From: CAZDML01 sp964506645
GTDB taxonomy: Bacteria; Elusimicrobiota; Elusimicrobia; 2-01-FULL-59-12
DNA length: 16,084 bases
Direction of reading: 5' to 3'
Assembly: GCA_964506645.1 (NCBI GenBank)
Contig: CAZDML010000038.1
Span: forward strand, 1 to 16,084
The notes beneath the pieces were generated by a model that was given only the letters and a program-made list of their open reading frames with translations, searched no databases and had not been told where the DNA came from. Positions within the stretch are counted from its first letter, which is position 1, and every line of letters starts with the position of its first letter. The translations under genes and the position numbers were made by a program. Below are positions 7,203 through 15,586 of this stretch, one piece after another.

Positions 7203-7649
7203 TTAAATCTTGTCACGGTGGCGGCTGGCCACAATCTGACCGGGACATTCCGACGCCCCGCAGTGGCAAGCGGTTGGATCATCGCGAAAAGAGTACCCAT
7301 AATCATAGGTGATCTCCTCCCCCTTGGCGATGGCCCGCTTGGCGCATAACCAGATTCGCCCTTCAAAATGACCGCTCTGCGCATTGGGAGCACAGGAATG
7401 ATTCGCGTAACGCCCCAAGTTCCAACGCACCGACCCATCAATAAATTCCCGACGGTTCAATCGGAAGACATAAACGTTGCCTTCCTCTGCCATTCGCTTT
7501 CCTTCGCGGTATGACACCCGCGGCCCATCGTATTCGACGATGGCCGTCCCAAGCGGAATATCGACGCGGGCAAAAAGCCCCTGTCCTTGAATCCCGGAGG
7601 GAGCCGCATACACCCAGCGATTGTTGGTTATTGCACGCTTTGATGTCAT
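7203..7649 (-). CDS. Compact SET-domain protein methyltransferase with post-SET zinc motif
   Basis: A 148-residue protein that is almost entirely a SET domain, the fold of SAM-dependent protein-lysine methyltransferases. Visible landmarks: GIQGQGLFA (19-27) and EYDG (39-42) at the start; N83-H84-S85-C86, the SAM-binding NHSC motif; E112-ITYDYGY with catalytic Y115 and Y117; and a post-SET cysteine cluster C128-x-C130-x4-C135, which with C86 would bind zinc. All key residues are intact. Bacterial SET proteins may act on ribosomal, nucleoid or envelope proteins; the substrate here is unknown. I chose the ATG at 7649, which has a TAAAAT box seven bases upstream. An in-frame GTG at 7688 would add 13 residues. 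Neither start has a Shine-Dalgarno sequence. The gene is divergent from the secreted pair, with 113 bases between the chosen starts. Confidence 0.85.
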   Translation of the reverse strand: MTSKRAITNNRWVYAAPSGIQGQGLFARVDIPLGTAIVEYDGPRVSYREGKRMAEEGNVYVFRLNRREFIDGSVRWNLGRYANHSCAPNAQSGHFEGRIWLCAKRAIAKGEEITYDYGYSFRDDPTACHCGASECPGQIVASRHRDKI

Positions 7650-7656
7650 CAAGAGT

Positions 7657-7662
7657 ATTTTA
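7657..7662 (-). promoter_or_regulatory. Possible -10 box for the SET gene
   Basis: On the minus strand this reads TAAAAT, five of six matches to TATAAT, ending seven bases before the ATG at 7649. There is no good -35 and no TG extension. If used, the mRNA would be leaderless. It would lie inside the gene if translation began at the GTG at 7688. Confidence 0.3.
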
Positions 7663-7699
7663 TCTGCATTTTCTAGGCCAAAAGGCACAAGATCGGGTT

Positions 7700-7718
7700 A
7701 GTTAACAGTAAATTAACT
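7700..7718. promoter_or_regulatory. Small inverted repeat in the divergent SET/secreted-pair gap
   Basis: AGTTAA (7700-7705) and TTAACT (7713-7718) form a perfect 6-bp inverted repeat with a seven-base spacer, in the AT-rich gap between divergent genes. It could be an operator for either side. Six-bp arms in AT-rich DNA can arise by chance. Confidence 0.25.
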
Positions 7719-7749
7719 TCTTCGCCACACTCAATTTACACAAAAAAGC

Positions 7750-7755
7750 TATAAG
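7750..7755 (+). promoter_or_regulatory. -10 box for the secreted-protein pair
   Basis: TATAAG (five of six matches) ends seven bases before the ATG at 7763, with TAGAGGG between them. The purine run touches the ATG, so it is too close to act as a normal ribosome site. This points to transcription starting at or beside the start codon. No clear -35 is seen. Confidence 0.45.
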
Positions 7756-7762
7756 TAGAGGG

Positions 7763-8704
7763 ATGAAGAAAGCCCTCCTGCTCCTCATGTTCCTTGGCAC
7801 GGCTGCGACACAGGCGGCCGATGTCTCACGTCTGTACGATGCTCCGCAAGACTGGAGCCCGTACGAAGGTCTTTCGGCCGTTAAAGTCACAAACCCGAAC
7901 CCTTTTCCTCTCACTCTCACCTTGCGTGTGATACAAGGCGGGCCGCTGCAACTTCCGATTGAGCGCGACATTACTCTCGATGCCGGAGCCACGCAAAGCT
8001 TACCGCACAACCTGCGCACCTACACCATCTCCCAGATTTACGGATGGAGCCTGGCTCTCAAATCGCCGAAAAATGCTGCATCCATTCTTATCCGCGATGC
8101 CTGCCTGGTCCCGCATGTCCGGCGTCCTGCCTTTCATGGACTGCCGGAAACATTGACTATTACCGATTCCATTCAGCTCGACCCCAGCCTCTACAATGGC
8201 TCGATGCTTTTTCATTGGACGTTTACTCCGGAGACCTCGGCTGCAAACCCTGGAAAAGCCCCCATGGCAGCACCGGGAGCAGGCGCAGCGAGCAGCGTCA
8301 CGAGCGACTACACACTCAATTTGAAAAATTTGCATTTAAACCCTGGCGCATATACGGTTTCAGTCACCGCGGATCTCTTTGGCTTTTTGTCTGAGCCCGT
8401 CAGCGCACGCGTAACGCTGGTTGCCTCATCGCTCTCGCAAGCGCGCATCTATCCCAATCCCTGGAAAATCACCCAACACACGGGGCTCCCCGTCACATTC
8501 GATCAAATGCCTCCCGGGTCTACGATCAAGCTCTATACCGTTTCCGGCCACTTTATCAAAACACTGACCGCCTCCGGCATCGGCAGCGCGACCTGGGATC
8601 TGACCAACGACACCGGCGAGAGCGTTGCTTCCGGAATCTACCTCTATCTATTGAATGATGATCAGAACAATTCCTCCAAAGGCAAACTGGTGATTATCCG
8701 ATGA
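7763..8704 (+). CDS. Secreted beta-sandwich protein with C-terminal FlgD-Ig/T9SS-like domain
   Basis: A 313-residue exported protein. A signal peptide (about 1-18, ending ATQA) precedes a beta-rich domain (about 25-150). An Ala/Pro/Gly-rich linker (about 153-178) leads to a second beta region and then a C-terminal domain (227-313) that starts ARIYPNPW and has IKLYTVSGHFIKTL and GIYLYLL. This is the pattern of FlgD Ig-like domains and of the related type IX secretion sorting domains, in which a Y-P-N-P motif begins the fold. It ends with KGKLVIIR, close to the K-x2-V-I-x-R ending seen in many such domains. Those domains support either secretion or surface attachment; no secretion genes are visible to decide. 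The stop overlaps the next start as ATGA, so it is co-translated with the 934-residue protein and probably works with it. Confidence 0.8.
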   Translation: MKKALLLLMFLGTAATQAADVSRLYDAPQDWSPYEGLSAVKVTNPNPFPLTLTLRVIQGGPLQLPIERDITLDAGATQSLPHNLRTYTISQIYGWSLALKSPKNAASILIRDACLVPHVRRPAFHGLPETLTITDSIQLDPSLYNGSMLFHWTFTPETSAANPGKAPMAAPGAGAASSVTSDYTLNLKNLHLNPGAYTVSVTADLFGFLSEPVSARVTLVASSLSQARIYPNPWKITQHTGLPVTFDQMPPGSTIKLYTVSGHFIKTLTASGIGSATWDLTNDTGESVASGIYLYLLNDDQNNSSKGKLVIIR

Positions 8705-11505
8705 AGCGAAACCTTCTTCTGTTGGGACTGTTTTTGAGCGCAGGCGGACTGCAGGCGGCATCCAAAACACTCTGCCCGGCCAACAGCACGTCGGTTATGG
8801 CCAATACCGACCCTGGCAACATCATGACACTGCACGAAGCAACCGCCGAATGGCTGCCCGCTGAAAGTGAGAATGCCCCGCGCATTCTGAAAGTGAATTT
8901 CTTCCCCTCCGCTCCCGGCGGAAGCCTAAGCAATGCCCATCTGACACCCCAGGGCGAGACCAATTATCTTTTTTCCAACATCAACACCCAGACGACCACA
9001 CCCCCCTGGCCGCATTTTACTGTAGGCGCCAACGGTTCGTTCCCGATCACGTATTCTGGCCGCATCGATGAAACCCGAAACCCTGATGACCGCTCGATGG
9101 TCGTGCGTTATAAATTTCTGTTGGATCATCTGAACGCTGGCTCTATGTATCGCATTGATATCGACTCGCGCTACGAGAACCGCCGCTGTTATCACATTGA
9201 TACAACCGCCATTCGAGCCAATTACCCGTCTTTTATGAACAACATCGACGTGTGGTGCGGAAAAATTCAGGTCTATGTTCAAGATGACAGTCAGGGGGAT
9301 GAAGCGCACGCGCCGAAAATGCCGCTCTTGCAGCCGGAAGCCGTGGATGACCCCTATATCAGTGCGGCTTCGCCCACTGGGCATGAGAATTTCCGCGAAA
9401 GCGGAACGTTCCGCGCGGGCGGGCCGACCGCCCATCTCGTCATTGAAGCGCAGGGCTTTGTCGGCGATTACGTTGTCGACAATATCACGGTGACGGAAAT
9501 CACAGGGGCTGTAGCCGATGCGCTGGCCGACCCTTATTTAAGCTGGCCTGACGTGCCGGCGTATGCGGCCAGCCAGACGCCCCCCACACCGCCGCACGGC
9601 ATGGACGTCAATGTCACGGTGGGCGCAACCAACATCAAAGTGCAGACCTACGGGGGGATCTTCCAACTGAGCGAAAACAACAACACCCTCGTCATCTTCG
9701 CGAAAGCACCCAACAACACCAACCTGGGATCGATGGTCATTGGCCCGTTAGGCGGAACCCTAGTCAGCCGTGACTCCAAAGCCCATTTCATGGAACGGTT
9801 CAATTATCCGAACGTCATGGTCGCTATTGGTGCCGATAGCACGCTCACGATTCATATCCGCGACCAGGCCGCCACGATCAACCTCAATGGGACCCATGGG
9901 ACGGCCAATACTTATTCGGCGTTTGATCGTGGGGTTGTCTTCCAGGGAATGTTGGTCGGTGATCGCGGATTCTTTTTCGCACCGGTACGTCCTTCCATGG
10001 AGTTGCTGGCGAAGAAAGCCACTCAGCCGACCTGGAACGCGCAGTTTGATGATCTCGTCATTGGATCGACATGGACCCCGAATGTGCCTAACTTTGAAAA
10101 TGTGGGAGGATGGTCGATGGTCTATCAGGCTCCCGTGCGTTCCTGGTTTGTGGCTTCCATTTTTCCGCCGCGCGCCGCCGTAGCCAATCCCTTAAGCTCT
10201 ACAGGAGGGTTGCGATTCTACTCTGCCAATTTTGACCCGCTTCGAGCACCCAGCCTCACATCCAATGCGATTACAGCCTCTCTCGATCAATTTACAAAAG
10301 CACCCAATCGTATGGGGATCTCGTTCCTCAATCTCTATAAGTATTCGTCAACACTGAATCCGCTGAACCCTCCGGACGATATTGGCATTCCCACAGAAAT
10401 TACCGGCCCAATGCATGTCACCGCTGAAAACGAGCCTAAAGTCCGTGCGTATGTCGAGTCGGCCCACAGCCGCAGTCCGCGTATCCCCGTGATCTGTTAT
10501 TTGAGCCCAGAATATTACATCCAGGTTCCGCCGTCGCTGCTCTTCAAGAATATCGTGGATTTAATGAACATCGGCTTTGATGGAGTGTACTTCGATGGAA
10601 CGGTTCAAGGACATCCCCTCGACTACATGCTGTTTATGCGCATGCTCCGCATGTATCTCGATAGTTTCACACCGAAGAAGATATTGATTCAGCATTCTTC
10701 TCACGAAGGTCAATTCTCACGCAAGTCGGAAGTGTACCGCGTACCGTTTACCGATACGTTTGCCGATGTCATCCTGGGAGGCGAAGCCAACTGGAATGGG
10801 TGGGACGTCCCCAAGTTTGACAACAGCACTCAAAATGGAAACATCAGCGTCACCAACAAAAAAGTCATCTATCCACCCCTGCATAGTGACGTTGCCCATT
10901 ACGGAACAAATCCCTTGCCGTATGTGAAGAGCTGTCCGCCGCTCTGGGGACTCATGTATGCGGGGAAGGCCAGCAATGCCGCTATGTACATCATGCCGGA
11001 GTTTCGCCCTCGCGACGACGCAGCGCTGCAAAACTACATGACCGCCTGGATTACGGCTAATCCCAGCAAAAACAACAGCGTCGACATCAGCTTAATGATG
11101 AGCCAGAAGCTTACTGAACAAACCACAGACTTAGGGTCTGTTGTTCCTTTATCCCCCAGTCAGCAGATTGCGGCGCAAACGACCTGCGGCGGATCCATTT
11201 ACGCCGACCCGATGGACCTCGTGGTGCTCGGAAGCGGCTTTGAACCGACCTATACCTTGCCAGTCCTTAATTTCCGCGCGGGAAAAGCCAATGCCTACTT
11301 TGGCAAAGCAGCATATCTGAACTGTCTCAACCGCGCGCAGGGAGATGCTCAGTCGGCCCCTACCCTCAAACTCACCAACTGCATCCCCAGTAAAGACTGC
11401 GACAAAAAAGTATCTTCTTATGTTCGCAGTCAGACAACGGTGGAAATTCCCATCACCGACCTTACCAATCCCAGTGATTGGTGGCAATGCTGGCTTCCCC
11501 AGTAA
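8701..11505 (+). CDS. Large secreted protein, probable TIM-barrel glycosidase-like enzyme
   Basis: A 934-residue exported protein that I cannot place in a named family. Signal peptide 1-20 (ending LQAA). Residues 20-280 are beta-rich, with paired cysteines (RRCYH, DVWCGK) that suggest a disulfide-bonded sandwich. Residues 290-460 look like a second beta-sandwich, LamG-like in style (LTIHIRDQAATINL and a later FDDLVIG). Residues 470-790 look like a TIM barrel: a GISFLNLY strand, PVICYLSPEYY, then GFDGVYFDG (D627 and D632), KILIQHSSHEG and ADVILGGE with E695. Strand-end FDG and GGE motifs with carboxylates recur in putative glycoside hydrolases, so D632 and E695 are catalytic candidates; this is inference. 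The C-terminal 120 residues hold five cysteines. The start overlaps the upstream stop (ATGA) without a Shine-Dalgarno sequence, so coupling is likely. It converges on the next gene with a five-base gap. Confidence 0.75.
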   Translation: MKRNLLLLGLFLSAGGLQAASKTLCPANSTSVMANTDPGNIMTLHEATAEWLPAESENAPRILKVNFFPSAPGGSLSNAHLTPQGETNYLFSNINTQTTTPPWPHFTVGANGSFPITYSGRIDETRNPDDRSMVVRYKFLLDHLNAGSMYRIDIDSRYENRRCYHIDTTAIRANYPSFMNNIDVWCGKIQVYVQDDSQGDEAHAPKMPLLQPEAVDDPYISAASPTGHENFRESGTFRAGGPTAHLVIEAQGFVGDYVVDNITVTEITGAVADALADPYLSWPDVPAYAASQTPPTPPHGMDVNVTVGATNIKVQTYGGIFQLSENNNTLVIFAKAPNNTNLGSMVIGPLGGTLVSRDSKAHFMERFNYPNVMVAIGADSTLTIHIRDQAATINLNGTHGTANTYSAFDRGVVFQGMLVGDRGFFFAPVRPSMELLAKKATQPTWNAQFDDLVIGSTWTPNVPNFENVGGWSMVYQAPVRSWFVASIFPPRAAVANPLSSTGGLRFYSANFDPLRAPSLTSNAITASLDQFTKAPNRMGISFLNLYKYSSTLNPLNPPDDIGIPTEITGPMHVTAENEPKVRAYVESAHSRSPRIPVICYLSPEYYIQVPPSLLFKNIVDLMNIGFDGVYFDGTVQGHPLDYMLFMRMLRMYLDSFTPKKILIQHSSHEGQFSRKSEVYRVPFTDTFADVILGGEANWNGWDVPKFDNSTQNGNISVTNKKVIYPPLHSDVAHYGTNPLPYVKSCPPLWGLMYAGKASNAAMYIMPEFRPRDDAALQNYMTAWITANPSKNNSVDISLMMSQKLTEQTTDLGSVVPLSPSQQIAAQTTCGGSIYADPMDLVVLGSGFEPTYTLPVLNFRAGKANAYFGKAAYLNCLNRAQGDAQSAPTLKLTNCIPSKDCDKKVSSYVRSQTTVEIPITDLTNPSDWWQCWLPQ

Positions 11506-11510
11506 TTAAA

Positions 11511-14500
11511 TTAAGCGGATCGACGAACAGAGCGAGGAGGATCGATAGGTACAGGAACGGGTTCCCATCCGGACTGTGGACCGAATTCCGGCGCACGTTG
11601 TCTCATGGATAGTCGCAGGATCTCTATTTTTTTCTTAAATATCTCTTTCCAAGGCCGCCAATCTTCTGTTTGCACAATATGAAAGGCAAATGGCAGGAAG
11701 AAACCGACAATCCGTAAAGCGTAGGGCTCCTCCAGCCAGAAAACAACACCATTCGTCAGACGTCCGTTCTTCCAATACCACTGATAGCCCACAGCCTTAA
11801 TATCCGATTCGAATACATGACGTTCACCGACACGAACATAGGACATCCCTTTGTTCTTAACCGCAGCCATCGTTTCTTTGAAATCTTCTCCTAAGAATCC
11901 TCTCAAACGGCCTGAATAGTCCTCTATAAATCGCTTTAGCCCTTTTATTTGCGCAAAGGCGTTTCGCGTCATAACAAATGCAACACTTGATGTAGCGGCT
12001 GCAATCATCGGCCAAGCATCGGGATTCCCTGAGAAGACGGCCCCCAGTCCAATTAACAGAGCGAACAAAACGACATGGCCACGGGCATAAAAGTTGGCAG
12101 GTAACCTAGAGAGTGAAGCCATCGCATGCGCCGAAGTCTCAGGATCTGCGGGAAGCCGCTCTTTGCGCAAATCGGTAAGTCCCCAGCCGTAGAAAAGCAT
12201 GACTCCGAGAGTAAGCCACCCGAGAGGGTTGGAGAACCATGACACCCCTCCCGCCGCCGGCATGACTAAATAGCCCGGAGTGCCCTCGCGTGGCTCCGCA
12301 GGTTCACGACTTGCCGTCGACTTGCCTATTTTCTGAAGGATGCGTCTGGCAATTTTTTCAGCTGTTAGTGTTGAAATTTGCGTATTGAGAACGCCGATGC
12401 GAGCCGAGACTTCGATCGCTTCCCAAAGTGTCTCTGGATCTACCCCACGTTTGAGCTGTTCACGAACAGCTGTATATTGTTCCCCGTCACCGAACAAATA
12501 CTCTATTTGAAGATATCTGGTTATTTTTTTCAGTGCGGGCTCTCGTTTAAATAAATAGTCGATGGACGGTTCTGCATCAAAAACCATCGTGTAAACTTCA
12601 TATAGGTCCTCAGCTAGATTCAACGCATAGCCCGCGCTATCAACAGCCTCACTGATTACAAAATCAATCGCATGAACCAACCCTAAACGATCGCGTAGTG
12701 CCTGTTGAATATGTACGCCTAGTGAATGAGAATGAAAGAGTGCTCTACTTTCTTTGGAAGATCGCCCTGGAACAACGATAGTGAGATCCAGGTCATACAT
12801 AATATAGGTCAGCAAGAAAGGGTCGATTCGACCATCCTCTTCGCTCAAAAAGAAGAACGACCCGGTGACAAACACATCAACGCAGGGCATCACGGCTGCT
12901 ACAGTTTCCTTAACAACCGCACGAATCGCCTCAAGAGTGATGACGGTCCGGGGCATTACGGGAAGTCGATTTACATTTTCAATGTCAGCCAGCAGTCCCC
13001 GGCCGTGTTCGTCCACTTCTAAAGAGTCTCGTATGGCTTTCACAGAGACCAATCTACGGAGCGGTCCGATCCAGGCCTGTGCCATCGTGCTTTCTATCGG
13101 CAATCGCTCATAAAAATTCCACATGATGCCAACAAATTCAACAATGGCATCCTCGAATTCACCGCCCCAATCCAGTCCGGAATAGCGGCGAATCCTATGA
13201 CCCTCCAGTTCGACTCGCCCGTTGGCCAGAGGGACAGTGACTTCAAAGACGTTCTCTTCGATGGTCACCCAGGGATGCACAGGCACGAGTGCGCTCATCA
13301 TCAGATATCCAAGCCCATCTAAAAGCCGTGCAGCTGTTTCACCAAAATCGGCAGGAAGTGAAGCACGCAAATTGGCGTGCAAGGCATCGGGCCCAAGTTC
13401 CAATGCATCCCCAATGACGTCCTTGGGATGCCGCGCGCTCGTAGCAAAGCGCACGGCTTCATCCAAGGCCGTATCGCGAGAATACGCATCCAATGCAATT
13501 TCTTCGTTTCGATACCACGGCTGGTTTTCAAATTCACCCACGCACATGACGTTGACAAGCCGATCCCCCTGCCGTTGAAAGACCACCGTACGTGGACTAT
13601 CCTCCATGAAATCAGCATAGTTGCCAATGATCAGATGCCCCCCGTCACGCAGCGAGGTGCCCATATGGCGCAGAATCCTCAGGGATTCTTTTTCCCCATA
13701 CAGCTCTTCGGTCAGCGAATTGATCGCCAGGGCTACATCGACTGTGCCATGAACCGCCTGTAGCGGTGCGGCCCACTCGTAGGGACGGTTGCGTAAATCA
13801 TTTTGAGCATACTGAAACCACGTCCCAGGGTTTTCTGCCAGTGCGGTTGTCACGGTCGGATGAACAAAATCAATCCGCTCTAAACGATCCCCAAGGGTCG
13901 TACGGACTGGCCACAGTGCCAGAACGCCGGCGGCATCAGGGCCTTCGGCGCTGAGCCGCGTGCCGCTATTCTTTTCAGACCACAATTGCAAGAGATGACC
14001 CTGTGTATCAAAAATTCCGACCCGGCCGCGATCATCTTCGACCTGCCAGAGGTGCATATAGAGGTCAGCCGCGATAAACCGTGCCTCTGGATTCTTTTCA
14101 TGAACAACCTGGGCATCGGCAAAAAGCGCTCGGGTGTCTCCTGCTGTAAAATCAACAACGCACAAAGGTCCATCCGGTTCTACGACATAGGTATTCCAAA
14201 GGGACTGGATCAGCGGCATGTGGCTGTAGGCAATGCCTTCCCCACGATCGATGGCCCCTTCGGTTCGCTTCAGAAACATGGCAATTAAGCTCCCGAAGCG
14301 CAGATGAGACAAGGCCGTCGCGAACTCAGCGCAAAGCTGGCGCAAAGACGATCGCACATAGCGCTGATCGGAATCGAATTCGGCAGACACGTGACTGAGG
14401 TCCCGATGGATTCGCTGCAAAGGCGCAATTGTTCTCAGGTCAGAGCCGCTCTGAGGCCCCAGGATCACCTGACGCACCGCCAGTATGTCCTCGTCCTTGT

Positions 14501-15416
14501 CGAGATGTGGAATTCCGAGTACCGCAGACAACAGCTGATTGGAGGGATGATCGGGCGGCAGCATCGCCACAGGGATGTACGTAGCGTAATGGCGATCGTT
14601 GTAGTCGCGATGGAACTCTATTCCGCAGAGATCTCCCGCAGCCACAGCCAGGGCATGGGCAACCCCAGGAAGAAGCTGCTCACTAGGCTGTGTCGCTAAG
14701 ACGACTTTCATCGCTATCGACAGAAGAGAGGGTCGGAAGAGACGGGGCCCAATCGCAGGGGACGTCAGATCCGAATCTTCCTCAGCTGGAGGGAACGAAT
14801 AGATGGGCATTTGGGTGAACGCATCCCAATAGGTCTGCAGCATGCGATCGATCATAGCGTCAAAAAATGTTTCTAACAGTGCACGATACTTCGGAGTTAC
14901 TTTTTTCCACTTACGGTTGACAAGAACTTTGGGGTGCGCAGCGAGGAAGCGCTCACGGTGGGCGCCACGGTTATAGAGACTTGTCACATCAGCCTTAAAA
15001 AGTTCAAAGGTAAGAGGCAACAAGTAATCATTATTGGACAAGGTCTGCCACACCGCATCCCATACTGGGCTAAAGAACGGAGTCTGTTCCTCCACAGGAG
15101 CCGCATCTACCACCTGTTGCCGTGCCTCTTTCCACTTTCCTTCTTGAACCAAACGATTGAACTCTGCCGCCGCCTGCCCATGAGTCGACATGCCCGACAT
15201 TTGCACAGAAGCGGTACGGCGAATTTTGAAATTAGACCGTTGAAAGGGATGAAGAAGGAATTCCACAGCCCCGGTAAGCGCTTCGGATTGAAATAAAGCG
15301 AGATTTGCACGGACACGAGAAGATCCCTTTATTCCTGACAAAGCATGGGCGTCCACACTGGTCAAAAGAAGAGCAGGGATCAGCAGGACGGAGAGAATGC
15401 GGGAGAGCGGCTTCAT
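11511..15416 (-). CDS. Giant exported protein with methyltransferase-like, nucleotidyltransferase-like and membrane regions
   Basis: A 1301-residue protein of unknown function. The signal peptide (1-25) ends AHA, a good signal peptidase I site. Residues 60-400 are mostly helical and unrecognised. About 400-610 resembles a class I SAM methyltransferase: VVDFTAGDT (D422, G426), FIAADLY, WFQYAQNDL (533-541), VDVALAINSL (from 559) and a GGHLIIGN strand (from 592). About 830-1000 resembles a nucleotidyltransferase fold: G852-S853, then Y-D-L-D-L with D875 and D877, and a possible third acid D918. The 21-residue gap between GS and DxD is longer than usual. Three hydrophobic segments follow (about 1058-1075, 1110-1127, 1134-1150), then a 150-residue C-terminal domain. 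Export of such domains is odd, since SAM and NTPs are cytoplasmic. Large exported proteins with enzyme-like domains are typical of Omnitrophota. No Shine-Dalgarno sequence is seen; TAGACT lies seven bases before the ATG. Domain calls rest on motif reading only. Confidence 0.72.
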   Translation of the reverse strand: MKPLSRILSVLLIPALLLTSVDAHALSGIKGSSRVRANLALFQSEALTGAVEFLLHPFQRSNFKIRRTASVQMSGMSTHGQAAAEFNRLVQEGKWKEARQQVVDAAPVEEQTPFFSPVWDAVWQTLSNNDYLLPLTFELFKADVTSLYNRGAHRERFLAAHPKVLVNRKWKKVTPKYRALLETFFDAMIDRMLQTYWDAFTQMPIYSFPPAEEDSDLTSPAIGPRLFRPSLLSIAMKVVLATQPSEQLLPGVAHALAVAAGDLCGIEFHRDYNDRHYATYIPVAMLPPDHPSNQLLSAVLGIPHLDKDEDILAVRQVILGPQSGSDLRTIAPLQRIHRDLSHVSAEFDSDQRYVRSSLRQLCAEFATALSHLRFGSLIAMFLKRTEGAIDRGEGIAYSHMPLIQSLWNTYVVEPDGPLCVVDFTAGDTRALFADAQVVHEKNPEARFIAADLYMHLWQVEDDRGRVGIFDTQGHLLQLWSEKNSGTRLSAEGPDAAGVLALWPVRTTLGDRLERIDFVHPTVTTALAENPGTWFQYAQNDLRNRPYEWAAPLQAVHGTVDVALAINSLTEELYGEKESLRILRHMGTSLRDGGHLIIGNYADFMEDSPRTVVFQRQGDRLVNVMCVGEFENQPWYRNEEIALDAYSRDTALDEAVRFATSARHPKDVIGDALELGPDALHANLRASLPADFGETAARLLDGLGYLMMSALVPVHPWVTIEENVFEVTVPLANGRVELEGHRIRRYSGLDWGGEFEDAIVEFVGIMWNFYERLPIESTMAQAWIGPLRRLVSVKAIRDSLEVDEHGRGLLADIENVNRLPVMPRTVITLEAIRAVVKETVAAVMPCVDVFVTGSFFFLSEEDGRIDPFLLTYIMYDLDLTIVVPGRSSKESRALFHSHSLGVHIQQALRDRLGLVHAIDFVISEAVDSAGYALNLAEDLYEVYTMVFDAEPSIDYLFKREPALKKITRYLQIEYLFGDGEQYTAVREQLKRGVDPETLWEAIEVSARIGVLNTQISTLTAEKIARRILQKIGKSTASREPAEPREGTPGYLVMPAAGGVSWFSNPLGWLTLGVMLFYGWGLTDLRKERLPADPETSAHAMASLSRLPANFYARGHVVLFALLIGLGAVFSGNPDAWPMIAAATSSVAFVMTRNAFAQIKGLKRFIEDYSGRLRGFLGEDFKETMAAVKNKGMSYVRVGERHVFESDIKAVGYQWYWKNGRLTNGVVFWLEEPYALRIVGFFLPFAFHIVQTEDWRPWKEIFKKKIEILRLSMRQRAPEFGPQSGWEPVPVPIDPPRSVRRSA

Positions 15417-15504
15417 TGACTATAGTCTAAGGAGTTTCCGTCAGCGAAGGTATAGGCAGGGAGGCTAAGTTTCTAGGCCCAAAGGGCCCATGTCATTCTG
15501 GGAC

Positions 15505-15552
15505 GCTATTTCCCTCTAAAAATAGACCTGATTTCGCTTGAAAAGAAATAGC
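15505..15552. promoter_or_regulatory. Spaced inverted repeat upstream of the acyltransferase gene
   Basis: GCTATTTC (15505-15512) and GAAATAGC (15545-15552) are exact reverse complements, 40 bp start to start, in the 170-base gap between two divergent genes. The right arm ends 23 bases before the -10 of the acyltransferase gene. It could be a regulator site. GGCCC-AAA-GGGCC at 15476-15488 is a further small hairpin in the same gap. Confidence 0.25.
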
Positions 15553-15572
15553 ACAGGGATTTCCCAGCCACG

Positions 15573-15581
15573 TGCTATCAT
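15573..15581 (+). promoter_or_regulatory. Extended -10 promoter of the acyltransferase gene
   Basis: TGCTATCAT matches TG-N-TATAAT with one mismatch. The hexamer (15576-15581) ends five bases before the ATG at 15587, the same geometry as at rimO. No -35 and no Shine-Dalgarno sequence are seen. Confidence 0.5.
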
Positions 15582-15586
15582 GACGA

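Noticed and set aside
11464..11482. ACCAATC-CCAGT-GATTGGT hairpin as a terminator for the convergent genes
   Set aside because: It lies inside the end of the 934-residue coding region and has no T run on either strand; the symmetry may reflect codon choice.
13222..13763. Plus-strand open frames of over 100 codons inside the 1301-residue gene
   Set aside because: They are antisense shadows of the methyltransferase-like region, rich in Ser/Arg, with no start signals.
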